Assembly (NCBI GenBank): GCA_942486035.1
Contig: CALNXK010000024.1
Location: 1,173,501-1,237,500, forward strand
DNA from: Porites lobata
Lineage: Eukaryota > Cnidaria > Anthozoa > Scleractinia > Poritidae
DNA: 64,000 bases
Reading direction: 5' to 3'
Position numbers and translations under genes: made by a program
The notes under the pieces: model-generated
Seen by the model: only the letters and a program-made list of their open reading frames with translations
What the model was told of the DNA's origin: nothing
Databases searched by the model: none
In this document: positions 1 through 11,520 of the stretch, one piece after another
Layout: every line of letters starts with the position of its first letter
Position numbering within the stretch: the first letter of the stretch is position 1

Positions 1-792
1 TTTGATCTATTAGCTTCTATATTTATGTTTTGTTTCTCTGGCTATTTTGATTAAGTTGTTTGTTTAATATAGTTATTATAACCTTAGACGTCGGAAATTA
101 GATAATTAGACATTACTTTGTAATAGTTATTTTGCGAAGTTGCTTGCATTGGTATTTCGTCATGTATTCAATCACCGATTCTTCTGTTGTTCTTCGATGG
201 CTTGTGGGTGATATTACTCGATTGTTTGTCTCCGAGAAGTCTAAACACACTTTGATCGCTCCGCATAGCATTAGCTACTCTGTTTGGCCGAGTTTTACCC
301 CTTCTTTGTTACTGTTAAGCAGACCTGTGCTTGTTGATACTTATCACTGGTCAGTACTTTCTGTCTTCATCAGACGAGTTCGCTTCATTTGGAGCTGTGT
401 TTCATAACATTTACAAACAAGATAGCCTTGTCTTCCAAGTATGCGTTCTCTGTTACATTCAAGTTGAAATGGCATTTCTAGCAACCGTCCTGTATGTTAC
501 TACAGGATGATTGATGCTGTTAATTCTCAACGTTTTCAAGTGGTTTTCTAGTCAAGTCCTTCACAAGAACACTAGCACTGTCATCAATTTATTTAGCTCA
601 AGTTTTCAGGTCTCAAGATTCAAGGACAATGTATTGAACACTAAACTATTGACACTGAACTGTTGACATTGTTTTAATTAATATTGTGTAGTGTGGTAGT
701 TTTGTTTTGATATATTTAACGCACTTATTTCTAATTTATATGTATTACGTCCTTTTGCATCGAGGACGATGCTTTTTCTAAGCGGGGAGGAA
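1..792. other. Unassigned; possibly 3' internal end of an LTR element
   Basis: No convincing reading frame is visible. The right end (about 755–792) reads like the tail of a Ty3/gypsy element: a cgaggacgatgc stretch, then a purine-rich agcggggagga that would serve as polypurine tract directly before the LTR proposed at 793. No protease, reverse transcriptase or integrase motif was recognised, so the assignment rests only on the tract and its position. Confidence 0.3.
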
Positions 793-1333
793 TGTTGTGA
801 ACTACTTTAAAAGTTATTTTGAAGACGGATCTATCTTAACTTTGAAGTTTAGTTTTTTTTTCATTAAGTCTTGTTTTCTTCCACGTACTGTTTTCCTGTT
901 TTGATCTTTTGTTTTTACTTGTACTTGAATTTATGCTTAGCTCGCGGATTTACTTATTGCCACATTAGGAATGTTATTCGCTTGGCAATGTCAGTTTTTT
1001 TTACAGGTGATCGTGCTTGTGGTATTAGAGCTGACTTTCGTTATTTGGTACTATTCAGTTGCGGCTGTGCGTAAGCTAATCTATTTCCTCACAATAGCAA
1101 AGCGGTTGCAATGTTAGCGATAAGGTATACAATAGAAACTCTTTCGGTCAGTTAACCCAAACATGTCCAGCTTTGGCTATTAAAACCGCTACTATACTTG
1201 AACTAGTAAGTTGGGAGAAGTAGAGTAGAAGTAGAGAAGTTGGTAGAACTGAGAAGGTTGCTGAGTAAGTAGAAGTTGTAAGAAGATTAAGAACAATAAA
1301 GGCCAAGATGTAAATCAGATTCCTGGTACCTCA
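793..1333 (+). mobile_element. Probable 3' LTR of a Ty3/gypsy-type element
   Basis: The sequence begins TGTTGTGA directly after a purine-rich tract (agcggggagga) and could end at CCTCA, giving TG...CA ends over about 541 bp. An AATAAA lies at about 1294, suiting a polyadenylation signal inside an LTR. The partner LTR would lie left of the window, so neither the right boundary nor a target duplication can be verified. Confidence 0.4.
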
Positions 1334-2214
1334 TCGTGTAGCGAGCGAGTTGCTCGAACACACCCCCACAGCAGTACTGAGCACACGTGTTCTTTATCAA
1401 TATTTCTAAGTGGCAACGGCCTCATTTTTAGTTTCAATGGCCTTTGCCGTTTACCTAATACTTTTATAGGCACACTACTGTGTGTGTATGTGTAGTTTGA
1501 CAGTAACGTTAAACCCATGAAGATAACATTAAATGGCAGGGGTTGGTTTCCGCATGGTCACGTGGCTTTCCAGTTTTTATCTCTTTTTGCGCACAATTTG
1601 TCGTTGGCATATTACCGGTTTGAGTATAAAGCTAATTATAACAATACGGCCTTTATTACAGTTGGGTCTAAATGTTTTCACAGGCAGAAACTTTGTTACG
1701 CTTAGGTTTAAAACGTTATTACAGACACGGAAACTTTATTACACTTGTGCTTTCTACAGGCCATCATACTCTGGACAGGCGGTTAAACAAAACGGTCGCG
1801 CGCAGCGTAACTGTTCTATTTGGAAAGGAAAAAAACCTTGATCAAATTGCATACAAGAAAGGTTTAAAACCCTTAAGTAGCTTAAAGATCTAAAAATCAA
1901 ATGTATTTAAATAGTTAAACTATGGATAAATATACATATCAAGTTATTCATTTCTTAGCTGATGAAATCGCTTATATATCTCTAGAGGTCGATCAAAGAC
2001 TGAGTAAGATGTATTTTAATACTGACGATGTCGTAGTCTTAAGTCATGTGGCATGAGCAGTTTGTAAATCCTGTATACTTTGGTCAAAACTTAGTGTCCT
2101 ACACCTCATTCACGCAAAACGATGGGAAATTTCCGAGTTATAATTCTTATATCATCATGATAATGGTCCTCAATGCGCATGCCTCGATTCAAGGTAATTT
2201 AAAGTTCTTTTAAA
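1334..2214. other. Intergenic, nothing recognised
   Basis: AT-rich sequence with short open frames but no domain, no splice-framed exon of the neighbouring family and no clear repeat. The first PAN and EGF exons expected upstream of gene A were searched for here and not seen. Confidence 0.5.
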
Positions 2215-2764
2215 TTCAAAACAGATGATGAAAGCGAACGAAGAGGGCTATTTGACATAAAATTAATGATAATGATGATTAAAGAAAAGTAATGCTGCAA
2301 CATTTTGGAGTACTGAATGTTACCGTGGAAGGGTCTATTGAAGTTGCAGAAACATTTGTCTTAATGGACTAAGACAGAAAAAGGATACCTTCTTGATATG
2401 AATATTCAGACCTTGAACTTTATGGTTTAGTGCGTGTATAGAGATGGATCCATATTAAGGTTAAAGATTTCAAACAATAAGCGACCACATAATTCTCACT
2501 CTGTCTGGTGTTGCAGTAATTAAACTGTCGAATTTAACAGGTGACTGTTCACTAAATACAAAGCTTTGTGAAGAAAACGGAGAATTTGGCTTTCTCAACA
2601 GTTATATTAAGATATATGAAACTTGCAAATAAATGAAGTCTAAAAGAGACTTTTTTTGGACTAATATGGTTACGTTCTCATCAGCTGATCGAGGCGAACA
2701 AAGAGGGCTAATTTACATAAATGTTAAAGAAAGGTGATATTGCCACCCTTTTCGAATAGCTGCG
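2215..2764 (+). repeat. Local repeat unit with lectin-like fragment, copy 1
   Basis: Closely matches sequence at 48120–48655, 49990–50400 and 51430–51905, all upstream of or around the signal exons of gene C. The core holds gttgcagtaattaaactgtc and tgactgttcactaaatacaa. A similar ~70-base stretch (gaagagggct... ttaaagaaa) occurs near both edges. In this copy the lectin-like frame is broken. It marks the former 5' flank of gene A. Confidence 0.7.
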
Positions 2765-2970
2765 GTTATAACCATTTTAAAGAGTTTTCATGTCAGTGCT
2801 AGTGTATGGTACATGAAGACGGAGACAAAATAATATCACTTTTGTGACGGTATCGTGCACGAAAGTGTCTCTCTGCCACATTTAGGGTGGGATTGAAACT
2901 TAGAAGTGGTGGTTTTTAAGCTGGCTCGACTGAATTTCTTTTAGGGGGCGGGGGTACCTTCCAAGTTTGA

Positions 2971-3485
2971 GAATTAACTACGTAGCCATGAACAAAAGAT
3001 GTCGAAAAAAGTTTACCACAGCTGTATTATATAAAGATGAAAATTTGTTATGGTTTGTGTTTTATTTTGACATCAGAGTTTCAATGGCAACGTAATGAGG
3101 GCATTAGGCTTATTATTTGTCTTTGTATATCTCGGTACCAGGATTTTTTTTTCGGAAATCGGTAAAGGGAGCTTTTACCTCCCTTCGCTGTCTCGATTAT
3201 GGCAAAGTGTGAACAAATTTTATGAGAGCGTTTTGGAAATATTTCGGAATGAAATTTAAAGGGTCATAGACAGTCAATAAACATGCCATCAACATAACTC
3301 GCTAATATCTAAAGAAAAGGTGAACTCGGAAAATGCAGTTTCATCTCATAGTGGTATGATTTCAGTTGAAACTGTGTACGAAAAAAAAGGCGAATTGCTT
3401 TGACCGATTACGAGAAAGAAGAATTTGATTAGCTTACGTTCAGCTGCTTTTGATACCATTTTTGTGAGTAATTTAGTCTACTCCC
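2971..3485 (+). mobile_element. 5'-truncated LINE tail, copy in gene A
   Basis: The stretch starting gaattaactacgtagcca parallels the last codons and the 3' untranslated region of the LINE at 36200–40310 (compare ataaactacgtcgccat at about 39835). Shared blocks continue through atgaaaatttgt, the gagctt...tatgag block and gagaaagaagaatttgatta to gtctact. It is therefore a short, old insertion of the same LINE family in the intron before the cbEGF exon. It is present in both duplicon copies, so it predates the duplication. Confidence 0.6.
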
Positions 3486-3711
3486 ACAAATTTCATGTTA
3501 ATTTTGAAACCACTTGATAATTTTTTCCAAAAAAACTTGGCAAGGGCCTGTAGCTGCTTTCAACAACCTGATTTTGAGTCATTCGTCCTCTTGTTTTCTG
3601 CAGTACTGAAGTACTTAGGATTTTCCTCCGCCAATCATGCATTTCTCCCGAGTTTCTCCCCATTAATACAACCATCATACTGACTATATAAACTTTCTTT
3701 TACCGACATAG

Positions 3712-3831
3712 ACGAATGCGCAAAAAATACTCACAACTGTAGTGCAAATGCTTACTGCAATAATACCAAGGGAGGATACAACTGCACTTGTCATCAGGGA
3801 TATTATGGAGATGGAAAGAATTGTGAACCAG
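3712..3831 (+). CDS. Gene A exon: calcium-binding EGF domain
   Basis: Encodes DECAKNTHNC, then CNNTKGGYNCTC and GYYGDGKNCEP, the spacing of a cbEGF with six cysteines. The paralogous exons start after TAG with AC-ATA-GAC (DIDEC). Here that position (3704–3705) is CG, not a usable acceptor. The next AG, at 3710–3711, keeps phase and would drop two residues of the calcium-binding signature. The donor is GTGGGT at 3832. The exon ends in phase 1, like its paralogues. Confidence 0.75.
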
Positions 3832-6800
3832 GTGGGTTAGCAGGCTTTGTATCGACTTGCTAGGTCCTAGAGAAATTACGTAAACAGACAATACCATGCA
3901 TTGCCAGTCCTGGCAAAAAACACAATGTATTGGCCTGTCTGACTGAAGACAGTAACTAAAGTCTATACTGTCTAGGTCTTAAGCAACAGATGGTTGAAAA
4001 AGCATGCCATTACAAGAGTTTTAAGGTTTTATTTTTAAACTGGTAAAAGAATCCTTAAAAAAGTGACGAAAGTAATGATCAAGAACTTCACAAACCGCGC
4101 GTGAATATTCATAGAGTTCATATGAGAATACCAACATTTATTTTTATTCATTCAAAAGTATTTCGCCGTTTCTGATGATTGGCCCCCCTTCTTCATAACC
4201 AACTGGCGCGCTTACCGGTTGGAAGATGCGAGCAATATTCCGTCGATTCGATTTATTGTATATAATTATGTAATTGCTAAATATTCCCGTCGCTGTGGAC
4301 ACTGGTTGCCATTTTTGATTGGGAAGAATAACTTTTTCCCCTTGAATTATTGTATACTGCATGATTTATTCAAAATCTACATTAAAGCGCACGGAACTGC
4401 CTATCATTTCAGCATGGAAAATATAATAACGCGCACGGTTATAAACAACTCTATTTATTACTGTCCTTCTTTTATTTTGTAACACAGTTTCATCGTGTAA
4501 AGACCTTTACAACAAGAAAATGTGAGTAAAAGTACAAGTTCAATTTTTAGTCCATTAAAATCACAAACGTTTTGTTTCGGGGACTGTGCGGTAATTATAA
4601 GGGGGGAATTGCGGAACAGAAGGACGTTGGAAAGGCAGAGTGCAGCAATACACCAAGAGAGTGGGGAAGGTATCTAAATTATTCATTGAAACGATGGGTG
4701 TGATATCTCCCTAATTTTCAACAACAATTTCAAGTACCAAATTTTCAAGTATGGAAAACTATATTATATGGAAATAACAAAGGGCATTACAGCTGATTAT
4801 GTCATTCTTGGCAAATTAATTTGCATAAAAACTCTCCGTAAACTGCTACCTCAGGTGCTCCTTGAAAGTAGTTGAACATTAATTCAGGTAAGCTTTACTG
4901 GCTTATTTATAGCTAGGGTTGTAAAAATTGGCAAGCGTTTCCAAATCAACTTCCTCAGCTTAATAGACGCCATATAGTCCGGCAGGATCATATTCACCGT
5001 CTATATCCATCGCCCCCCATGACAAAAAGATGGGACACCATTTTTCTTCCGTTTTTCTACAGCCTTCTTTTTTCTTCTTTCTTCCTTTGACTACCAATTT
5101 CTGTTATCACATTTGTAATAGTTTCTGATTTTTAGGCTTCTGCCGTAAATAGGCCCTTGTTTGCATTGTAATGTGGCTTGGTATCGGTGTGAGAAAAACT
5201 GTACAGCACATGCTGAATAGACGATAGTTAAAATTGTCACTACCCCATGGAGGAGGGTGTTATTTAACAGTCTTAAAGGAAAAAAAAAAATTAAGAATGA
5301 CACTGTTCAGCGCATAAATTTTCCCCGTGGCTATTCGATCTTATTGTCTATTTTCAAATCTACTGGAATAAATCTTCCTTCAGAATCAACAAATTGTTTC
5401 ATGATTGTTGTTAAACAAAATACACACCACCTCCGCACGTAAGCTAGAAGCGCTACTAAAAATATTTGAGAAGCCCATTCTGATGACCACAGGTATTCTA
5501 CACTGAGTGGGAACAAAAAAGCAACAAACACAATCCTGAAAAGGGCACTTGGTTGACTACGCTGGGTATGATCACATACAGACAAAAGATACATATTGCC
5601 CGGTTTCAGTGTCACTCCAACAAAAATAGATCGAATTAAAAGTCAAAACCGTTACATACAGCAGATAAAGTCCAGAATCTTGGAAATGAAAGGAGGTAAA
5701 TATGCAAAGATCCTCGCCAAGATTCAAGTCAGAGCGATATTTCATATGCGAGATATCAGGAGAAATGTTTTACCCAAATTTATAGAGCTTTGTATGGAGA
5801 CGTCATGTTGGTGCCCATACGGATTGGCACCAACATGGCGGCCGGAAAGCAATAGAAACATCTGTCACTGAGTTTTGCTACGAAAGCGTGCATTTAATTC
5901 TCGAGGAACTCATAAACATTATAGTAATACTTTTGGCATGAACTGTTCCGATAGCACAATAGCCCGAAATAAGTCACATGACAGCTCTCTCCAGGGGCAT
6001 CCAATCGATCAGTTCGGCAAATTTCTGCTGGCTGGGAGATGTGGAGGAAATAATATGTCCTTGGAAGGAAAGTGTCGCTGGGAAAAAAGACAAATCAGTG
6101 TCTGAAGGGGATTTGATGTCTAGAATAGCTGCCATCAGGGTGATAGGCTCCTGCTGCTATGATGTTAACCTTTTCTCTCCCTCCCAACCCCCTTTCCCGA
6201 CTAAAGGGGTGAATTTCGCCCTTGGGCGACACCCTTTTTTCTAACCCCCCCTCCCCACTGAAGGTCCGAATTTTCCCTAGGACCACACCCAAACCAGTCT
6301 CTAATGTCTGGACATACGTCTGTTGGGAAACTTCCGAGTAAGTCAGGTTGCAGGTTGTATGTGAACCTTGATGGCTGAGAACTCTTGCATTAGTCTTGCT
6401 GGGAGTGAGGAACAGATAAATTTTCCCCAGCAATCTCCCAAAATGCTTTAAATGGCCTCAGAAACCTTTATTCATGCTTTGTTGTTGTTTTAAGGTCTTT
6501 TTCTCAAAATTTCCCGTTGGGTGCCCCTGTCTCTCGGCCGTCATGTAAATGCCTCGTCAAACAAAAGCTTCTAAATTCAAGCATACAGTGTGTACTCTAC
6601 CACAAAACCAAAAATCCTTTCGAAACAAAAGTTTGTATGAATATTAGTTTATAGCTGCTCTAATACGTCATGAAAGTAAAGTCTCAGTAAGATCGCTTGT
6701 TTTACAGTTTGAACTTTAGTGACGTCATGTGAAAACCAACAATAAGATAAAATTAAGTTTGAGCAAGATCATCTGGTCAGTGTTGTCGACACCATTGCGT

Positions 6801-9800
6801 TATATTCATTATTAGCTAGGTTTTCATTGTCTTCTACTTTAATTTGTGTCTATACATTTCTTTCGCGCCACGAACTTGGCTTAATTGCTTTTGCGTAGTC
6901 TTCACTTTTTTAGGCATTGCTTACTGATGATATTATGGACAGAGTTTGCATTTAAGCTGGAGGCCTTCACTAAAGAAGTCAGAAAAGCGGTTTTTAACTT
7001 CGACCTTTCGCAATCTTGCTCTCCCCTCGACAAGGATCGTTGTGAGCCGTTTTAGTCCTCCAGCTAGTCTTTGGCTCGTCACGCAATTAAAGGGTTGCGT
7101 GATGAGTCACTAGGACGGCGGTTAGGAGGCTGATCACCAGGTAACCACTAGCCGATCATTACTAGCGATCAATTGTGCTCAACTGTATATTTTTGTCCTA
7201 GGATCTCCCTTATTAAGTTATTTTGTTCCTTGTAGATCAAATGAAAGCAAAGCTTACCCACTGATTTTGGGAGATGATATTTTGGATATTTATTGCAACA
7301 TGTCCACTATGGAAACTGACGCTTGTGGAGTTGGTGGATGGACTCTGGCTATGAAGATTGATGGAAACAAGGTATACGCTGTTCCAACATTGCCCATAAT
7401 AACAGTGTATAATAACATTGTAATCTGAACGAAGGACTTGAGTATTTTATTTAGACCACCGTAGTACACGGTATATCTAGGTCAGTAGCAGTAATTATCC
7501 GTCCTTCTTGCCTCGCTAAGACTGGGAAAGACCGATGATGTAGGAATGAACACAGTTTCGCAGATGAAGATCGAAGGCTTGGTGCCCATGTGTTAAGTAG
7601 TATAGCAAGGATGTTTTACGCCTTTTTTGCCCAGGACTCTTATTAGTTTGCGCAGAAAACATAAGCACCGATGATAAGCGCCGTCAGAGCCTTTAAATGT
7701 CTTTATCTCGTGAGAGAAATGCGGAGGAATCTCATTAAGATAGCGTCAAGAGTTATTTTTTGATTGTTAAACCGGTTTGACAGGTTTTAGGTTTGTTATG
7801 TATGGTCATAATTGATTTTAAACTGGTTTGGAAGGTTTTCTTACTTTCCTAGTTACTTTTGAGCAATAATTAACCTGTAGGGATCATGTCCTTATTTGGT
7901 TACGATGATGTCACTGTTTATTTCACATAATGTGCGTCATATCCTTCTTTGGTTATGACGCACTTTGATTGGTGGACTAAATATTAGAAAAATGTTAAAT
8001 GTTTTATTGATTTTCAAGAAGGAATAGGCGGCAACCGCTCTGTCATTTAAAAATAATGCACCGCAACTGAATTATGCAAGTTGTATTTCATGCCGTTTTC
8101 ATTATCCATACCATTGAAGACAACTTTTCTTCCTGGTTCCGGTTCACTGATTCTTGGCGCGTAATATATAATGGCACAATCAAACCATTGCAGCTAGTCA
8201 TTCACGCTCATGACGTGGTATGAAACTGCCATGCTGGCCAACCATTTGAAATTATGAATAACTAATTCAGTCTTTTTGCTTTTTCTTGTCCCAGTGTTTC
8301 TCTTGCTCTACAGCATGGTGGTTTTGTACCACGTGAATCACTAGCTAGAGAGGTACATGTACCCTTTTTTAGGCTTCTGGTTATCGCTAGTTGAGGTATA
8401 TGAAAGGGTAGGGAAATCTGCTATTTGGTGTAAAAGGAACAAAGAGAGCTAACAAATGCATTTCATGTCTGTGGCAAAAAAAAGGAGAGAACTGTCTGGT
8501 TTTGTAATGCAATCATGTTTAGAACAAGGTGCGTTTACAGCATTCAAAAGGAATGTAAAGAACTAGGCATATGAAAGGGGTGCCATTTGCCAATAGAAGG
8601 TATACGAAAGGCACCTGCCCTGTCAAAAATGGTTTGTAAAAGAGTTAGAGGTTATACCTCAAAGCGGAGCCTACCCCTGAGGCTTTTAAGGTTTCGGGGG
8701 GCACCTAATGCCCATTGTTATGCATTTATTTAACGAGAATGCACGACGTACAACGACTGACATTGACAAGTTCACGAGATAATCATGACTTGAATATAAT
8801 ATGCGCACTTGATTTAAGGTGTTCACGTGTGCACGCGTGACATAGAGAATCCACTTTTGTCATGACGCACTGGAGGGTTGGATCAATCCTTTATTTATTA
8901 AATCAGAGAGTGCTGTCTTCTATTCGATCCACAAACTTGGATACGTAAATTAAATTAAGATCGTCTGTTGGGTCAGACGTTGAACTTAGGACGCGTCGAA
9001 CCAATCAGCGGAATCAGATCAGTAATAAGTATCCTCCGGAACGAGCCTCTGATATATACATTATCGTACAAATCAGTTTAGTTTAGTTCGTCGCATGTGA
9101 AGATCGACGTTTGTCCTGGAGACGATCTTCAGACGTTCTATCCTTCTGAAGTATAGAACGTACGTGTAGGGACGATCGTCGAACTTTTCATGAACTTAAC
9201 TTGCTAAGTTTGGTTCTTCTCAAGAAAAGTTCGACGTTTGGCCTAAGCCTAAATGTGGCTTAAAGCATTGCCGTAAAACGCGATCGTCAAAAAAAAAACC
9301 ACCCTCCTAAACTTCCATCATTCTTTAATGTCTCTGTTAAAGATTATCTAAATTGCCTCTAAAACAGGCTGGATATAAGCGTTTTAAAAGATGTTGCAGA
9401 AACAAAACTTTCCTCATGGATGTATTAATGAATTGCGGGTGTTCCCCGCGGTCTTAAATGCCACGTTTGAGCAATTTGAAGTTTTTCACATGATGTCATC
9501 AAAATTCAAACTAACCTTTTTAGTTTTCACTTTAATGAAGTGTTAGGGCAGCTAAAAACTTATATTTTTACAAACTCTCCCTTTGGAAGGGTTCTTCTTT
9601 GAGTGATAGATTACGCTTGAATTTTTAAGCTTTTATGTGATGACGCGACATTTACATAGCAGTCGAGGAAGCTGTCATGTAGGTGACAAATCGATTTTTT
9701 TGGGGAGGGGGGGGGGGGATTTTGCTATCTGAACAGTCCCTGTATTAGAAAAAGTATAACTTTAATGTTTATGAGTTCCATTTCCTGTTTTCATAACAAA

Positions 9801-11226
9801 ACTCAGGGACATCCGGCATCCGGCCGCCATGTTGGTGCCTCTCAGATGGACACCGACATTTCTCCTAATATCTCGAAGATGAAAAATTGCACTGTAGCAG
9901 CGAATAGCGGCACATGATATCCGTGACGATGAAAACAACAACAAAACGTTTAATCATACACGAGGCTGAATCAACTCACAAGTGTCATCACACATATCCG
10001 TTAGAAATCCATAGCCCGAGAAAGAAAAGCTGAAACAAACGACTTAGAAAACACTTGGGAAACGTGAAGAAAATCTTAGTGAAACTTCAGGTTATTTCAT
10101 GGTGGCCTCGTGCCCGCCAATGCCGAGGCCCCGTGCGTATGCTCCTAATAAACAAGGGGGTAAGCCCGCTGGTCAGAATACCAGCAGTTACATGCATCGA
10201 TCTGAATCTTGGCGATAGCCCTTGCATATTTCCCAAATTCTGGACTTATTTTTGATGGCGTGCCAGCTAAAACTGGCAGTTGATAAAAAGGATGAAGTAC
10301 AAAGTGATCAGTTGGCAATTGGAGCATCACTAAATATTTAGGTCTTAAAGAAAAATTTTCTTTCATCTATTTTACAAAACAAAGGTTACAATTCAATCCA
10401 AATGAAGCATAGGAAAAATTACCAAAAAGATTTTCATACAAATTATTAAGGGTCACGGGGGTTAAGCAAGCTAAGGGTTAAGGATAATTATGTAACAGTT
10501 TTCAATTATATTAATTGTAAATGAATGCGGTATTTGTTTTTTATCACTAATTATTTGTTGACCATTCAAAACGCTTAATTGCTGAGACTTATTTTGAATT
10601 AATTCTGAAAAAACGAGGACACCGCTGTCGTTTGTAATTGAAACCTACGACCTTTTCTTTTTTAAAAAATTACAATTGCTCTTTTTCTTCCATTTTTTCT
10701 ATTACAGGCTACGTTTCACTACGATAACGCCTTTTGGAGCAACAAGGAAACCTTTAACCTTTTTGGAGGGAAGACTGGGTTTGACGACCATGAAACGAAG
10801 CTTCCCACCTACTGGAACACATCCTTCTCCAAGATCTGCCTCGGTATGAAGATCAACAACCAGATCAATTTTATTGAAATCACTGAGAGCGCCAGTTCCC
10901 TGTTTTCATTGATCGCTGATGGGCAATACCGCAACACCTCACTGGGTCGTGACAAGTGGAAGTCACTGATTGGTTCTGAGGCCTCCTTGCAGCACAACTG
11001 TAACAAGGAAGGGTTCAATGCTGTTAGTGGTAATCCTAACCTATCTAAAGCAAGAATCGGTATACTTGGTAACAATGAAGACGACTGCAATCTTTGTGAC
11101 TCCAGAATTGGGTTTGGTACTGGAGGAAAACCTGACAACAACAACACATGTGGAAACGAAGCTAGGCCCGGGGGTGATAATGGTAGCAAGCACATCAAGG
11201 CTATGGGCTACATCTTGGTGCAGTGA
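3712..11226 (+). CDS. Gene A: 5'-truncated EGF–fibrinogen-like gene
   Basis: Four exons in compatible phase: calcium-binding EGF (3712–3831), linker (4488–4521), fibrinogen-like first half (7236–7371) and fibrinogen-like second half with stop (10708–11226). They give about 270 codons of a secreted, probably extracellular-matrix or lectin-like protein. Gene B has signal, PAN and first EGF exons before these; none is found here. The upstream repeat is fused directly to the intron before the cbEGF exon, which indicates a deletion. The canonical acceptor of the cbEGF exon is also lost (CG for AG). The remaining frame is open to the stop, so the gene may be recently disabled, may use another 5' exon, or may start outside the window. 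Compared with gene B the last exon is intact here. Confidence 0.7.
4488..4521 (+). CDS. Gene A exon: 34-nt linker
   Basis: Tiny exon between ...AACACAG and GTGAGT, encoding SSCKDLYNKK with split codons at both ends (phase 1 in, phase 2 out). The same exon is present in gene B (24397–24430) and gene C (59347–59380). Identical length and phase in all three support it despite its size. It joins the cbEGF to the fibrinogen-like domain and supplies one cysteine. Confidence 0.75.
5690..5880 (+). repeat. Dispersed repeat with 'caccaacatggcggcc' hairpin
   Basis: Contains an inverted pair, catgttggtgccc and ggcaccaacatgg, and a conserved run before it (ccaagattcaagtcagagcg). The same element lies in gene C at about 60595–60780 as part of the duplicon, and in inverted orientation around 9780–10250. 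It is therefore an independent dispersed element rather than part of the gene. Confidence 0.5.
7236..7371 (+). CDS. Gene A exon: fibrinogen-like domain, N-terminal half
   Basis: Acceptor CTTGTAG, donor GTATAC. Encodes a run ending ILDIYCNM...DACGVGGWTLAMKIDGNK. The YCNM...GGWTL pattern is the start of fibrinogen-C-terminal-like and intelectin-like domains. It is 136 nt, phase 2 in and phase 0 out, the same as gene C 62153–62288. Confidence 0.85.
7872..10707 (+). other. Last intron of gene A with repeat remnants
   Basis: No coding sequence recognised. It holds a region (about 8960–9260) with agatcgacgtttg and agttcgacgtttggcc that resembles the ends of the Harbinger-like MITE at 26202. It also holds a poly-G run near 9705–9718 and an inverted, split copy of the 5690 repeat (about 9780–9910 and 10195–10250). 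Confidence 0.5.
9762..10255 (-). repeat. Inverted copy of the 5690 dispersed repeat
   Basis: The + strand reads ggccgccatgttggtgcc near 9820 and tgaatcttggcgatagccc near 10203. These are the reverse complements of the two ends of the element at 5690–5880. The parts are separated by about 290 bases of unrelated sequence, so this copy was itself interrupted or rearranged. Confidence 0.45.
10708..11226 (+). CDS. Gene A terminal exon: fibrinogen-like domain, C-terminal half
   Basis: Acceptor TATTACAG; 173 codons including the TGA. Shows FHYDNAFWSNKETFN, KLPTYWNTSFSKICLGMKI, SLIADGQYRNTSLGRDKW, then DSRIGFGTGG and a terminal KAMGYILVQ. Cysteines fall in the pattern C...C...CNLC...C. About 70% of residues look the same as gene B 42868–43382. 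The frame is open throughout. Confidence 0.9.
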   Translation, partial: ATFHYDNAFWSNKETFNLFGGKTGFDDHETKLPTYWNTSFSKICLGMKINNQINFIEITESASSLFSLIADGQYRNTSLGRDKWKSLIGSEASLQHNCNKEGFNAVSGNPNLSKARIGILGNNEDDCNLCDSRIGFGTGGKPDNNNTCGNEARPGGDNGSKHIKAMGYILVQ

Positions 11227-11430
11227 CAAGAAAACACCACGGAAGAAAACTTGTTGAAGTTTTTCTTGCATCACGATCACACTCTATAATTATATACAGC
11301 AGGCTGATAACAGAGACAAGCACATCAAGGCCGTCGGATACATCTTAGTGCAGTGACAAGAAAACACCACGGTAGAAAATTTGTTGAACTTCTTCTTTTA
11401 TTACGATCACATTCTGTGTGTGTATATAGC
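11170..11430 (+). repeat. 130-bp tandem duplication of the gene A 3' end
   Basis: The last ~13 codons plus the following UTR are repeated with period 130: acaagcacatcaagg near 11190 and again near 11320, and the stop context gtgcagtgacaag at 11224 and 11354. The second copy lies after the real stop, so it is untranslated. Confidence 0.8.
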
Positions 11431-11514
11431 AGGCGATCTGACAGTGCATCTCTATGAGTTGCAGTTTGCATAGTTACTAACGTTAAAGCCAGTAGTAGCT
11501 TATAAGAAGTGGTG

Positions 11515-11520
11515 AATAAA
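11515..11520 (+). promoter_or_regulatory. Polyadenylation signal of gene A
   Basis: AATAAA about 290 bases after the gene A stop codon, the first canonical signal in the 3' flank. Confidence 0.45.

Larger units (their letters stand above)
2765..7871 (+). repeat. Segmental duplicon, copy A (partner 57568–62782)
   Basis: About 5.1 kb that aligns by eye in the same orientation with 57568–62782, differing by small indels and scattered substitutions. It covers the intron before the cbEGF exon, the cbEGF exon, the linker exon, the first fibrinogen-like exon and all introns between. Similarity stops after ttttgagcaat at about 7871. Its left edge is the GTTATAA junction described in the findings. 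Confidence 0.85.
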
